From: Enoplolaimus lenunculus
Taxonomy: Eukaryota > Nematoda > Enoplea > Enoplida > Thoracostomopsidae
NCBI GenBank assembly: GCA_030248215.1
Contig: JASANG010001396.1
Location: 124,001 to 188,000, forward strand
Direction of reading: 5' to 3'
DNA length: 64,000 nt
Every line of letters begins with the position of its first letter. The first letter of the stretch is position 1. Below the pieces are notes generated by a model, which worked only from the letters and a program-made list of their open reading frames with translations, searched no databases and was not told where the DNA came from. The position numbers and the translations under genes are program-made. This document shows positions 1-11,600 of this stretch, piece after piece.

Positions 1-1009
1 AATCATCGTTTACTGATATCCACGGATTAAAACTTGTTCGGTACGACTCGCATTTCGGAGTTGTAACTTGCAATATGCTGTATACATCGCCATAATATAT
101 ACAAAAATCTCATGAATATTCTTACGTGCACACCTGAAACTTCCGGGGATGGATCAAATAAAATGCGATGGTTACTGGAAGCTGAGCTTTCCAAAATGTT
201 ATTCACAATGTCAGAAATGAAATACACATAATTATATATACGGAGTTAAAACTAGCTTACCCCAAAATACGCCTCTTTAACGCGCAAATCGAGCGAGTTC
301 TTTATTGATGGAAGTATACTAATGAATGAGCGAAAATGTCGCGGAGAAGAAATGAAAGCTCCGTTGTTCTCAAGTAGCTTAAGCAAACTAAAACATATAC
401 ACGGTTACGAAACCGTAGAAATCAAAACAAAAAGCTTTCGTGCTTGGAAGAACAGTTTTTATAAAAGTTGAGGCTGCATATCAGTCCACATGCTGTTTTT
501 AATTAAAAACAAAACTTAATTAATTTTCGCGAAATTTTCTCACAAACATGTTATGAATAGATTAATTTAAACTGTATGAGTTGTTATACCATCAAAACCG
601 AACGAATATTCCACACAATATACAATAAACAGCCGTGCCCAGAATTTTTAGGAATCAAACAAAAGCTGGTTCCGGACCACGAATATTTACCAATCAAATC
701 CTGGACCCGAAACCTTGCTTGCGTTAACCAGCGTTACTTTCTGCTCTGCATTAATTTCGCTATAAAATCATCATTTGAATTGCGAACATTTGAAGAAATA
801 CATTTGAAATTGATTGTTCTTTTCCGGGTATGCTGTTCCAGCATTTTAGTAATATTTGGATCCGGAACTTTAGTTGGGAAAACTCGGATACGGATCACAA
901 ATTTCATAAAGTCAAAACTAAAGTAAGACTCTGACCCGGACTGGGAATTTTTCGGCGAAAACACGCGGAATAACAAAATACCTGACATGGATGCGACGTT
1001 GAGACTTAC

Positions 1010-3624
1010 CCTAGGCTTCCACCGCTTTCAGAAATAGATGCTATGATGCGGTCCAAGGCCTCTGTAATAAACGCAAAAACGATATCGAGAGTTGTTCCTA
1101 CAATGTAGGCCTGGACACACCTGCACAAAATAATTTGAAATTATTGTAAATGACATGTAAACTATCAATATAATTACATCACTACTTTACTTTTGGTCGT
1201 ACGTATTTTCTAATTTTATAACGAATGACTCAGCAAGCACGGCACACGGTTTTACCTTCGTATCCAGCAACACCGAACGCTAGAAGCTCTTCGTCAGAAA
1301 ACTCCGCGACAGACATTGCAATTTTTCGCTCATCAGCTTCAACGACCGCACCTGTTGATGCAGAGCAAGTGTTTTCAGCTGGCTGCGGCCAAAGCAACTT
1401 AAGGTATTGCTCCAACTCAGGTAAGCACGGTAGATGAGTTTTGTGGGTAGCCTTGCAACTACAGTACGCTCGTATGACTTGTTCAAATTCGATCGATAAT
1501 ATATCCTTAAAATGAATCAAAAAGGCTTTAAAAAGCACTCATTCCATACTTATTGCGGGATCAGATATTGTGCTATTTTCAGAAACAAGTTGCCTATTAA
1601 GACTTAACGGTTTCCTAAAGAGGTTTACATTTATATATACGTAACTAACGGATATTTATTCGCATGAAATTCAAAGTTTTAATTATAATAAAGCGTGTCA
1701 ATAACAATACTAGAAAATTCAGGAATGCTAAACAAAAATAAACTTTGAATATCTGAAAAACATCAGAGAATGAGAATGGACTGCCTGAAGGTGAAATATG
1801 CACGATGTCTTAATTTAAAATTTCAAATATATTAATTCCTAATCGTTGTGAATCCATAAGTAGGCATATATGTATTATAAAAAATATTTTTCTGTTGCTG
1901 CTGCTCTGTCACGCTACTGTTCCGTATTTAGTTTTGACACGCATGCACGCATAAATAAAGTCGGAATGTATATATAGAGAGGAAATCGCGAAGGAAAACA
2001 ACGTGGCATTGAGCAGAACGAACCGAGGGGTCGCCCAGTGGATGAAAAACGTGCAGGTCGAGTAGAAGCAGCAGGGGTCCTCCGTTTGAAGGCGTCAGCG
2101 GGGGTTGAAAAAAACAACCGGGGTGTTTGGCATTTGAACCAGTAAATGAAAAACATGGGGATTACGAAGAAACAACCGTGAGTCCCTGGTGTTTGAAACA
2201 AGGGTAGAAAAACGTGGGGGTCGAGTAGAACAAACCGGGCGCGTCCCTTCAATTTTTGCAGGAAATGGTTGCGGCCAAAGGCGTAGCCATCCTTGGGAGG
2301 TTCAGGGGTCAGCACACTTTGAAATCCTTATATGACTTAACCCCCTTTCCAAAATCCTGGACAACCCATACAAAAGGGGTGAGTCTTTCACGTCTTTAAT
2401 TTCACGTTTTTTCCAAACGAAAAATTTCGTGTTAAATCGTCATATTTCTCAAAACTTTGAGTTTGTATTAACATCTACAATGTCAAAATCATAGAAAACA
2501 TCAGTCGAATATCTGGATCTCAAAATAGAGCTACGGCCACCGCTTAAAGTTTCCTAGCTTGAAAAAACATATTTCGACAGTATTTATTTAGCTAAATTTC
2601 ACTTCAATGCTCTGAAATACAGTAACAGCAAAATGTGTGGTGCATATTTCTAATGTTAAACGCAGTTCTATGATATTTGGGATCCCAACCCCAATAAACT
2701 GGCTACTGATGCCGATTGTTGGCCAGATATTATTAAACCGGAATGGGATATCTTGTCATCCTTAATTAACAGCTAGTAGCTATCGTTTACCAAATTTGCT
2801 GAAATTTATGAAAATATTCGGATGAGCAATATCTCGGTCGCCAGGTCTCTATTCAATATTTTGTGGCAATTTGGAAATGCTCAAATTTTATGTCAGAGTT
2901 ATGCTGTGCATAATATACGTACTTCACGCCTATGGCCCTCCAGTGATATTTCAGCAATCGCAAGAAGCAGCTGCACTATAGCGGACATGTAGACTCGCAA
3001 ATCGGATACGCAATTGAACGCTGAGTAATGACCGAAATATTCCAAGCAACCCGTATAAAGCGAAAGATTTCCATCGATTTGATAACATTCAGCTTCTAAC
3101 AACACAACTGCGATGCACATTGTGTGCCGTTGTAAATTTTCTAAAAAATATCAATGTATATACGTAGTATTCAACAAACTATCGCTCGATAGAAACATGT
3201 AATGGATACATGGCTACAGTTAAATTTGTTGGTGAATGTCAACCCGATTAAAGAAATACGGCGTGTTTTAGCGATCAATTTCAGATACTGAACAAAAACT
3301 GTAGGTAACTGAAAGAATTTTCTAAGTTGTGATTGTGGGCAACATTTGCATGCTGCAGTTAAAAATGAACCGTATGCCGCATATGCATAATTTGCTTGCA
3401 GATCTACTCCAGTCAATTTGAATGTTCGTGTTTAACATACTTATTAAGTCAGTTGATGCTTCAACAAAGTGGCTGTCACTACAGTTCCGCGAGCACCGAA
3501 TAATTTCTGCCGATAGACCATCATCAAAACCTGCTGCTTTGAGTAATTCGTTTTTGGAGTTAAATTTACACTTGGCTTTCACTAAACTTGATAAGCAAGC
3601 AATTTTATTTAAAAGATGCATAAT
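1010..3624 (-). CDS. Unidentified multi-exon gene, fragments only
   Basis: Four minus-strand blocks look coding. They are about 3624-3441 (contains LLKAAGFDDGLSAEII, donor GTATGT), 3140-2923 (contains YTGCLEYFGHYSAFNC, donor GTACGT), about 1415-1256 (contains LEQYLKLLWPQPAEN, donor GTAAAA) and about 1097-1010 (contains LDIVFAFITEALDRIIASI, donor GTAAGT). A fifth open stretch at 3416-3200 may be another exon. The peptides are helix-rich and fairly leucine-rich, which could suit an alpha-solenoid, but I do not recognise the family. Intron phases agree only if particular acceptors are chosen, so exact borders are tentative. Neither the start nor the stop is seen; an open stretch at 227-110 ending at a GTAAGA donor could continue the gene downstream. 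It could also be decayed or spurious coding sequence. Confidence 0.4.
2005..2290. repeat. Degenerate GC-richer tandem repeat
   Basis: Three to four imperfect units of roughly 70 bp share the pieces GTCGAGTAGAA, GAAAAACGTGG or GAAAAACATGG, AACAACCG and GTTTGAA. The stretch is much richer in G than its surroundings. The open frame across it on the minus strand looks like a product of the repeat, not a gene. Confidence 0.5.
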
Positions 3625-3640
3625 CTGAACAAATAAATAA

Positions 3641-4500
3641 ACGATGATAATATGAGTACACCAGTGGTTATTACTTACTTAAGCTGCAATTTTTGAGGCA
3701 AACATAGAAAATGTAAAAAAATCACCCCAAGGTACAGAGCATCACCCCCCAAAATCCTCAAATACATCCTGGGACCGCCAGTGTTTCTAAGACCATACGT
3801 ATGCGGTGACACACAAATTTAGTGCAGTTGTATGCACTCGATCAATCTGTTTTAAAGCGAGCAGACAACTGGACGAAGAATTTATGTTTTATGTATGAAA
3901 GGTATTGATCTGGTGCATATTAATTACATATGAGAACTCTGTCGGTATGTAAAAAGTACGATCTCAGAAATTTTCCAGTTCCATTCCGACATAAAAAAGA
4001 TAATCTGGGTTATTATCGAGTTGTTTGGGGTCACTATAAACATAAATTTGTACCTATAAGCCATTAGCGTGAACAACTTCAACCTTATTTAGTTAGTAAT
4101 TGGGAGTAACATTTAGCTTGGTGTGTGTCGAGCAGTTTTAAACATAATCGTTACATCAATTCATTAAACAATAAAAGAGTAAGAAATACACGGTATATAC
4201 CGAAGTTATTCATGCTGTTATACCTCAAATGTTGCCCAATTCATAATGCTATATTAGAGTTTTTTGTTGTTATGTAATAACCAGGACGTGTGAAACTATA
4301 CTTATAAAAACGGAAAACACAAAACAAAATTGCGAAAAATTTGAAGTTATTAACCCAATTTTCATCTCAGGGGCCTTAGATCGGGTTTTCGGTCTCAGTC
4401 TCAGTTTTTCACCAAGACCTCACATCCCTGATCCCTGGCGGACGCCAACCGGCCAGGTAACAACACGTAAATATAACTATCAACATGAGCTGATATACGC
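3641..4500. other. Gene-free stretch, nothing recognised
   Basis: AT-rich sequence with no exon-like frame, tRNA-like box or repeat that I could identify. It separates the fragmentary gene on the left from the tRNA-like array on the right. Confidence 0.4.
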
Positions 4501-4591
4501 AATTCGAATATGGTCGCTGTCGATATATGTGCACGTAAGTGTATGTAAAACAAATGTTGCCATGCCTGTGCACATATACCGGTATTAAAAT

Positions 4592-4662
4592 GACCGCGTG
4601 GTGTAGTGGTACCATGCTTGGCTCGAGCGCAAGAGGGTCGAGGTTCGATTTCCGTCATGGTC
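4592..4662 (+). tRNA. tRNA-like head, copy 1 (probable pseudo-tRNA/SINE)
   Basis: A 71-bp segment with an A-box-like TGGTGTAGTGG and B box GGTTCGATTTC. The acceptor halves GACCGCG and CATGGTC pair less well than in the other two copies. The anticodon-loop position reads CTCGAGC. The T stem is imperfect, so it is more likely a SINE head than a working tRNA. Confidence 0.5.
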
Positions 4663-4893
4663 ATTAACTTTGGGCCAAAACTTCAAACATGGGTCGTGCG
4701 GACCGTATAGCACCAACATGGAGGTCCCACCGAGACGGGCACTGCAAACAACAAGCGAATTGGGGTAGTTGGATTCACGGTCCGGGACGACCGCCTGTAA
4801 AAAATGAGATGTCGGTATATGTGCACGTAAGTGTATGTAAAGCAAATGTTGCCATGTCTGTGCACATATACCGGTATAAGAAGTTGTTGCAAT

Positions 4894-4964
4894 GACCGCG
4901 TGGTGTAGTGGTAGCATGCTTGGCTCGAGCGCAAGAGGGCCGAGGTTCGATTCCCGGCGTGGTC
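4894..4964 (+). tRNA. tRNA-like head, copy 2 (probable pseudo-tRNA/SINE)
   Basis: The acceptor halves GACCGCG and CGTGGTC pair over seven positions with one G-U. The A box TGGTGTAGTGG and B box GGTTCGATTCC both match Pol III consensus. The loop CTCGAGC would place CGA as anticodon (serine), but the long variable arm of a serine tRNA is absent and two T-stem pairs mismatch. It could be transcribed by Pol III while not acting in translation. Confidence 0.55.
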
Positions 4965-5215
4965 ATTAACTTTGGGCAAAATTTCAAACATGGGTTGTGC
5001 AGACCGTATAGCACCAACATGGAGGTCCCACCGAGACGGGAACTGCGAAAGACAAGCCCATGAATTCGGGTAGGTGGATTCACGGTTTGGGATGACCGCC
5101 TGTAAAAAAGGAATGTCGGTATATGTGCACGTAAGTGTATGTAAAGCAAATGTTGCCATACCTGTACACATATACCGGTATGTGCACATATACCGGTATA
5201 AGAAGTTGTTGCAAT

Positions 5216-5286
5216 GACCGCGTGGTGTAGTGGTAGCATGCTTGGCTCGAGCGCAAGAGGGCCGAGGTTCGATTCCCGGCGTGGTC
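5216..5286 (+). tRNA. tRNA-like head, copy 3 (probable pseudo-tRNA/SINE)
   Basis: Identical to copy 2 over its 71 bp, with the same acceptor pairing, A and B boxes and CTCGAGC loop. The identity of copies 2 and 3, while the bodies differ slightly, points to recent amplification or to conservation of the promoter part. Confidence 0.55.
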
Positions 5287-5699
5287 ATTAACTTTGGGCA
5301 AAACTTCAAACATGGGTCGTGCATGTGAGTATACGCGGTATGTGCAGAGTGTATAATGTTAAGACATATACATACTTGTGCACATATACCACCAGAGGAA
5401 ATTATGATATCGGCCGCGTGGTATGGGTAGCGCGCTTGACTCGCGAGTGAGAGGTCCGAGGCGGCAAAACTTCCAACAGGGGTTGTGCAGACCGTATAGT
5501 ACCAACAGTCGCTACCGTGTACAGTAATTTGTTGTGATCTTCATATTTCTCAAACCAGAACCAATCGTAATGTTTTTTCGTGCGAGCCAATTAAGGATTG
5601 TGGTACCGGGGTCGGGCCAAGCCCTGGGATATCTGTAGCCAATACCGATGCCGATTTTTATTTCAAAATTTTGCAGGTGACAATTTTATTACATACTTA

Positions 5700-5850
5700 A
5701 AATCCGCTAGGATTGTCAGTCTAGGTAGGAACCGGGACTTCAAACCTTTCGACTAAGCAGCTGGAAAAGCGGGCTAGAGCGGGGATCGAACTCTCAGCCT
5801 ATGGATCCTTAAGCGAACACTCTACCATTGTGCCACGTAGCCCGCCTTTC
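5700..5850 (-). mobile_element. tRNA-derived SINE, minus orientation
   Basis: The tRNA-like head occupies 5845-5769 on the minus strand. Acceptor halves GCGGGCT and AGCCCGC pair perfectly, and a B box AGTTCGATCCC is present. The anticodon and T stems are degenerate. Downstream on the same strand comes a body containing TTTTCCAGCTGCTTAG. Related bodies containing CCTTTCCAGCTG and GTCCCGGTTTCGAC occur at about 15781-15885, and a related head at 17234, so this is a dispersed family. Confidence 0.6.
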
Positions 5851-6746
5851 CAACTGCATTTTTCGTCGACTATATGTGTCGACCGTACACCACAATGTGC
5901 ACTGCATTTATTGCATATACACAAGGACAAGTATGTCTCACATACTTACAAGGATCACTACAATACATCAATAAAAACGCGAAGCTTGAATCGCTGAGGA
6001 ATTTGATAGCAATCCAACTCAGTGTTAAGAGTGTGCAGGCATTACCGACGCTGGTTAATCGACACATCAACAGAATTAATTATATTCCTATGCCGACGTG
6101 CATCAAAAAATGTGAAAGCCTTAGCTAAGTAAAATTTTGCAAACTCATCAATTTAAAGACATTTAACTTAAATTTGGAAAAGATGAGAATAGAGACCTCA
6201 AAAACTTTATATATGACAATTCCCACTTGACCGCTTTCTCAAAACAAAACATATAAAGCAGTACAATGAAAGAAGTTAAGAATATCCCATGAAGAAAGTG
6301 ATTAAGTTGGAATTGTGGTAGTAAAGTCAAGGGCAAAGGCGGAAAACGAACTCTTAATTAATGCAGTGAGGCAACGAATTCCACTAAATTGTAATTCCGG
6401 CTGCTTCCTGGCACCACTAACAGTAACATGGGTTGTTGTTTGTATGACTAAAGTGTAAGTGAATTTCAATGTGGTTCTTTCTTCTTGAAACGTACGACTC
6501 ATGTATACATAGACCGAGGAAGGGTGACATTCGACAGAATCTCTGTTGCAGTGGTATAGTCAGACGGAGACAAACCAAAATGCTACTGTTCCGGATCAAT
6601 TCCATACTTGGGCCGGAAAGTTATCTACACGTATCCGGACATCCGGCAAGAATTACCAGATATGACAAAATATCCGAAGCCCATATGGCCAATAACAGAA
6701 TTGAACTGCATATTTCGCGACCCAAAATTACATCTGCTAATCTTAA

Positions 6747-7009
6747 CCCCTTCTCACATTGAGTTGCCTGTAGGCAACTGAGCGCAGTGTATATACGTTA
6801 AATAGTATATATCGCACCGTGTTTAACAATTGCAACACGTATACATAGTACTAAATCACCACAAGACGTGAGAGCCCCATCGGGCTCGAGCGTTAAGCTC
6901 CTATAGCTGAGTGGTGATGGTATACGCCTCCCACTCCAGTCACTGGAGTTCGAATCCTAGCATAAAAGTTGGTCTCACGGGAAATAGAAAATATTCATGT
7001 GAGAAAGGG
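6747..7009. mobile_element. piggyBac-like MITE with internal Pol III boxes
   Basis: The element is flanked on both sides by TTAA (6743-6746 and 7010-7013). Its ends are inverted: CCCCTTCTCACAT at the left and ATGTGAGAAAGGG at the right. TTAA target use and ends starting CCC are typical of piggyBac-type elements. Inside, from about 6897, lies a tRNA-like part with A box TAGCTGAGTGG and B box GAGTTCGAATCC. No transposase frame is present, so it is non-autonomous. The 263-bp size and intact ends suggest it is not very old. Confidence 0.6.
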
Positions 7010-7013
7010 TTAA

Positions 7014-8660
7014 ATGCGCTCTGGTAGCTCGGTGATACGCTCCAATGTTGACTAACCCAAAAGCATATGATTTATTAATAAATATCGATCGTAGTGATAA
7101 ACAGTTGAAACACTGTCGTATCGGCCAATTCATGATGAGTTCAAAACTGGCCGAGGTTCTACAGGCGAGAAGTTGTTATCATGCGCTAAAAATGAAGTGT
7201 ACTCACCTCCGTATGGTTGACTCAAAATGCGAACTTGTTTCACATAATAGCGAGCAAAATTACGATACCAGCTTTGCAATAATTGGTAAAATTCTAAAAC
7301 CCTAGTACTGTAATTTATACAAAATCCACAACTACTGATTTTCTAAGTATAACCTCTACTCCCGGCACATGAAACTTAAATCGTGAAACTGCAAGCTGAT
7401 ATTTATTACTTTGAGGAATCCTTTATTAATTCCTGTCACTACGTAAACAAAGCACATTACTCGTTGAGTGTTAGAGTAGAAACTAACTCTTTCTTAAACA
7501 AGCTCAAAAATTCAATATATTACAATATAAATAACTATTTTTCATACAAGTGCCAAAAAAAGTTCAATGAATATTTTAATATGTGTATAAATACCTACTA
7601 CACAACAAACATTAAATGATAACGGTCGCTTCTGTATGACCTCGACGACAGAAGAAATAGAATAAACGCCACCGTCGCCGCGCTATATGCACGGTACAAC
7701 GACTGCGACAATAGCGGAATACAAAAAGTGGCCCATGTTAAGTGTACGGGATTGCCCACTATGCCTAAACATGAGCCTAGGTCTCTCATTCTCCAGCTAC
7801 TTGTCTTTCGATGGGCAAGCCACTATAACTAACATGGAACGAAAAAGCAAATTGACAAGGCGCAAACAACTACCAACAGCAAACTACAACTACATATTAT
7901 CGCATATAGCATTAGGTGCCTATTAACAACCAAAATAAGCTTAAATAACCTGCTTGTTGAAACTGATTTATAACGCCAATGCAAATAGATTTTTAATTTA
8001 ATTTTAAAAATAAAAATGATAGACAGACTTGGTCATGGTTGGTTATAGCAGAAAAGTAAAAACGAAGCGAGTGTATCAGTTAAGGCAGCAGAAAGCGAGT
8101 AACTTTTTGTGCATTTAACCAAAGCAATAATTGAAAACAACACATTCTGCAATAAAACAACAATGACAGTAAAAAATAAAAATGTACAACAAACTGAGAT
8201 TTCACTAAGATTTCGCAAAATATGAAAATGGAATTCGTAGATAAAATTCAATCCATCGTTTTTGCAACCACGGGTCACACGAGTTAAGTTGCCAGCGCTT
8301 TTGTGATAGCCTATAACTACAGAAATTACGTTATATCCAGGCACAATTACTTTCAAATAAAGGATTCTAACCGGTAAACTGGCACACATAAGCTGCTCAA
8401 ACTTGAACAAATCGAGTTTTAGTCTAGGAGGCCACGCCATTTATCCCAACACTACGGATAAATTTAGAATGATCTCAAAATTTCGTTAAATCTATCATTA
8501 ATAAGCAAGATGTAAAGGTTTAAAAATATATATACTAAAAATAACAGCTAAACTAGAACTGATATGCAAAAGTTTTGAAGTACAAAACAACGACGTTTGC
8601 ATTGCATCTACAAAGCACTAAATTGCTACAGCGTGAATTAATCAATATCAATAGAAATAA
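7014..8660. other. Gene-free stretch, nothing recognised
   Basis: AT-rich sequence on the 3' side of the flotillin gene. Short frames of 60-135 codons exist on both strands, but none has exon-like borders or a recognisable protein pattern. Confidence 0.4.
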
Positions 8661-8666
8661 ACCACT

Positions 8667-11600
8667 TCACTTGTTTACCTGACTCAAATCAATACCAGTT
8701 AGCGCTTTAACTGTCGGAGGCAGGGTGCTGGACAAACGTGATACTTCTGAAGTGATTCTGTCATTGCCACCCACCATAACGACATCCTTTGTCTTCGCCA
8801 AGGGAGCTGCAACTTCGGCGGCAATCTAAAAACACAACAACAGTCAAAGATTTCAAAATACCGCGCTGTTCACTCTTTGCTACACAGTAAGTACACAATT
8901 ATTATCCTCCAGCGTTTCGTTATTGTAATATGTTACGCAATGATATAAATTTGAAAAATTATACAAAATCGCCAAAAATCGTATATGGTGACAGCTTAGT
9001 TGCACACAATATCAGCTAGTTACCTGCGGCAACGATTGTAACACAAGCTGAGTAACGGCTGCATCGCCGTATTGTCGATATGCAGCGGCTTTCATGCGCA
9101 TTCGTTCAGCTTCCGCTTTTCCCACTGACTCTAGTGCGATTGCTTCAGCTTCACCAATCATTTTGACACTTTCTGCTTGCGCTCGCGCTTGTTCAATTTT
9201 CTTTGTCCTTTAATCACTTTTAATATACAAAGCAATCTAAAACCGCAGGTTAAGTACGATCCATGCTACAGCTGGAGGTCGATAGCACTAAACCAAAAAG
9301 GCAGCCAAAAAATTTCCACGCAGAATAGTGAATTGCACTTGCTCAACTGTAATCAAAGAATTAACAAATCAAAAACGAACCTTTGTCCTTCCGCAATTGC
9401 CTGCACTTTGTACGCTTCTGACTCAGCTGGAAGCCTTACAGTGCCAAATAGTTCTTTTTCTCGGCGAGCGATTTCCTTCTCTTCGATCGCGATTTGTTTG
9501 CGCCGTTCAACAACCTATTTAAATTAGCACCAAAACACATATTAGTAGGGTTAAGCAATAAAAGCCAAGATATCCACTAAACGACGACAAGTTTGTCTTA
9601 ATAATACGACGGTTTTTGATTAATCGGCACCGGTAATGAATAATAAAACGTTAATACGAAAAATGTGACATACGTCAATCTGCACTTCTTCTTGACGAAT
9701 AAGTTGCTGCTGCTTTGCGGATTGTAAATTGTATGCGAGCTCGGCTTCTGCTTTCTATAAATATTGAAAGCTGTTTACAATATAACAAACAGGTTGTCGA
9801 AAACGGATTTGAGCAATAATTTTCTGTGCCGCGTAGCACCGATAAACGCCCCGAGTCACAAACAAAATATATTTTTAAATGTGCCACCCGGCGTCATGTT
9901 ATGTTATTTTTTTAAATTACGCAAGGAGCGGAGCCTTTCGATGTGTACAGTGCCATCCTTAGAGATTCGAATTGGTCGAATGGTAAAAGTAGGTTTGTCC
10001 ATAAAATTCTGACTCGTTATCCAAATGAAACGTGAAAGCAATTTTCATCTTGAACCATAATAAGGCAAACTTTATTATAAAAGCAACCCTTGTATCATTA
10101 TTTATATCGACATATGTCAAGAAAACTGATAAACCATAATTTTATACTCAAAGTAAAAAATGGATGGAACTTTTAGCCGAACTTTGTAAATCAGTTGGGA
10201 CTAGAACTAACCGCACGGTTGACTTCAGTGTTAAATGCTGCTTGCTGCATTTCAAATCCTCGGAGACCGTCAGCAACTTTCGAATCCGTCGCATATTTGA
10301 CATCCATTGCTTCACGTTCGCATTCTGCTTCCTTAAAAAACAACGTTCAAACCCTAAGTAACAACGAGTTCGAACGCCAAAAAGTAACAATTACGATTTA
10401 GTCATTTGATAGATTTTTGTAATATGATGTCATATTCTTAACGATTAGACTGACAACGCACTCGAATTCCAGCATCTCTGTTTGACTCAGCAACACCAAC
10501 TTCAGCGTCGCGTTTCACTACTGCGGTTTGGGCACGTCCAAGGGAGTCTAAGTAATCAACATGATCCATAACATCTTTGATCGTAAAAGTCAAGATCTCC
10601 ATGCCTTCAACAATAACATTTACGTTATGACAAATTTGCTCAGCTAGAAGGTCATTAGGTTGTTTTTGATGCAACTAAAACTAAAACTTTGTCAGGTTAA
10701 AATTTCTGGTGTGTACATCCCTACTTACAGAATGTGAAGGTCTTTAGCAGCTAGTAGGAACTTTTCGGGTTAACCAAGCCGGCTTCAAATTATAATATTC
10801 CAAGAAAGATTTTTCCGCAAACTATTCTTTGACATAGTCTGTTGTATTTCACACAAAATACTTATGAAGACACAGTAATCTTTGACATATAATCTGTTGT
10901 ATTTCACACAAAATACTTATGAAGACACAGTAATCTTTGACTTAGGTATACCTAAAACAGAGTTGCCTTAAAGAATGGACCGTTATCAATGAATACTCTA
11001 AGAATGTGTTTTCTTTTGTTAAAATAGCCGGTTATTGTTAGAATAAAATTTCTTGTTGAAAAATGAAGTGTTGACTAAAATTTTCTATTTGAGATGCTGT
11101 AACGTAAAAACGAATACAAGTACAGGTTTTATAAAGTTTTCATATAATCGAAACATAAGATTATTGCTCAGCTCTTCAAAAAGCATCCAGCCACTTAAAT
11201 ATCGTATTTAAAACTTGGCTCCAGTTAGGTTTCTACAAATCAAGCTAGCCCCGATCACGGGACATCTCTAACCCGAAACATTTGTAAAATGCATCTGCAA
11301 AAAACGAATGCATAAAAATTGTACCCATTTTTCCGAGATCAGGCGCAGCAACTTCGCGTACATTATCAGCAAACGAATCCCTGTCGCGATAAATTGCTTC
11401 CACGGTTAACGTGCCTATAACATATTAGTTTGGTCGTATTTTATATGGGTATTTGCAGCATTTACAAATTATAGCTGGGGACTGCTTGAGTGGGTAATCA
11501 CTCTGCTACAAGAGTGTGCCACTGGCTTAGGGTTGTGCTATACTTGACGTCCGGCGCTTACTTGCGTACCATACCGTACGCTGACGGACAGCGCGTTAAC

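Larger units (their letters stand above)
4505..5520 (+). repeat. Tandem array of tRNA-like (SINE-like) units
   Basis: Two full units (4592-4893, about 302 bp; 4894-5215, about 322 bp), a partial unit before them, a third unit head at 5216-5330 and a diverged head at about 5412-5520 lie in direct tandem. Each unit has a tRNA-like head, then a body beginning TTAACTTTGGGC, and ends with an imperfect inverted repeat built on ATATGTGCAC and GTGCACATAT. Tandem arrangement with the same polarity suggests local amplification of a tRNA-derived SINE. Overlapping minus-strand frames of up to about 213 codons are by-products of the repeats. Confidence 0.75.

Noticed and set aside
4894-5286. Two functional serine tRNA genes
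   Set aside because: Boxes are good, but the T stem mismatches, the serine-type long variable arm is missing, and the copies belong to a repeated unit.
4683-5324. Minus-strand open frame of about 213 codons
   Set aside because: It runs through the tRNA-like tandem repeat and its peptide repeats with the units; no start context or homologous pattern.
7045-7305. Plus-strand frame of 86 codons
   Set aside because: No recognisable pattern, no exon borders, and the length is within chance for this sequence.
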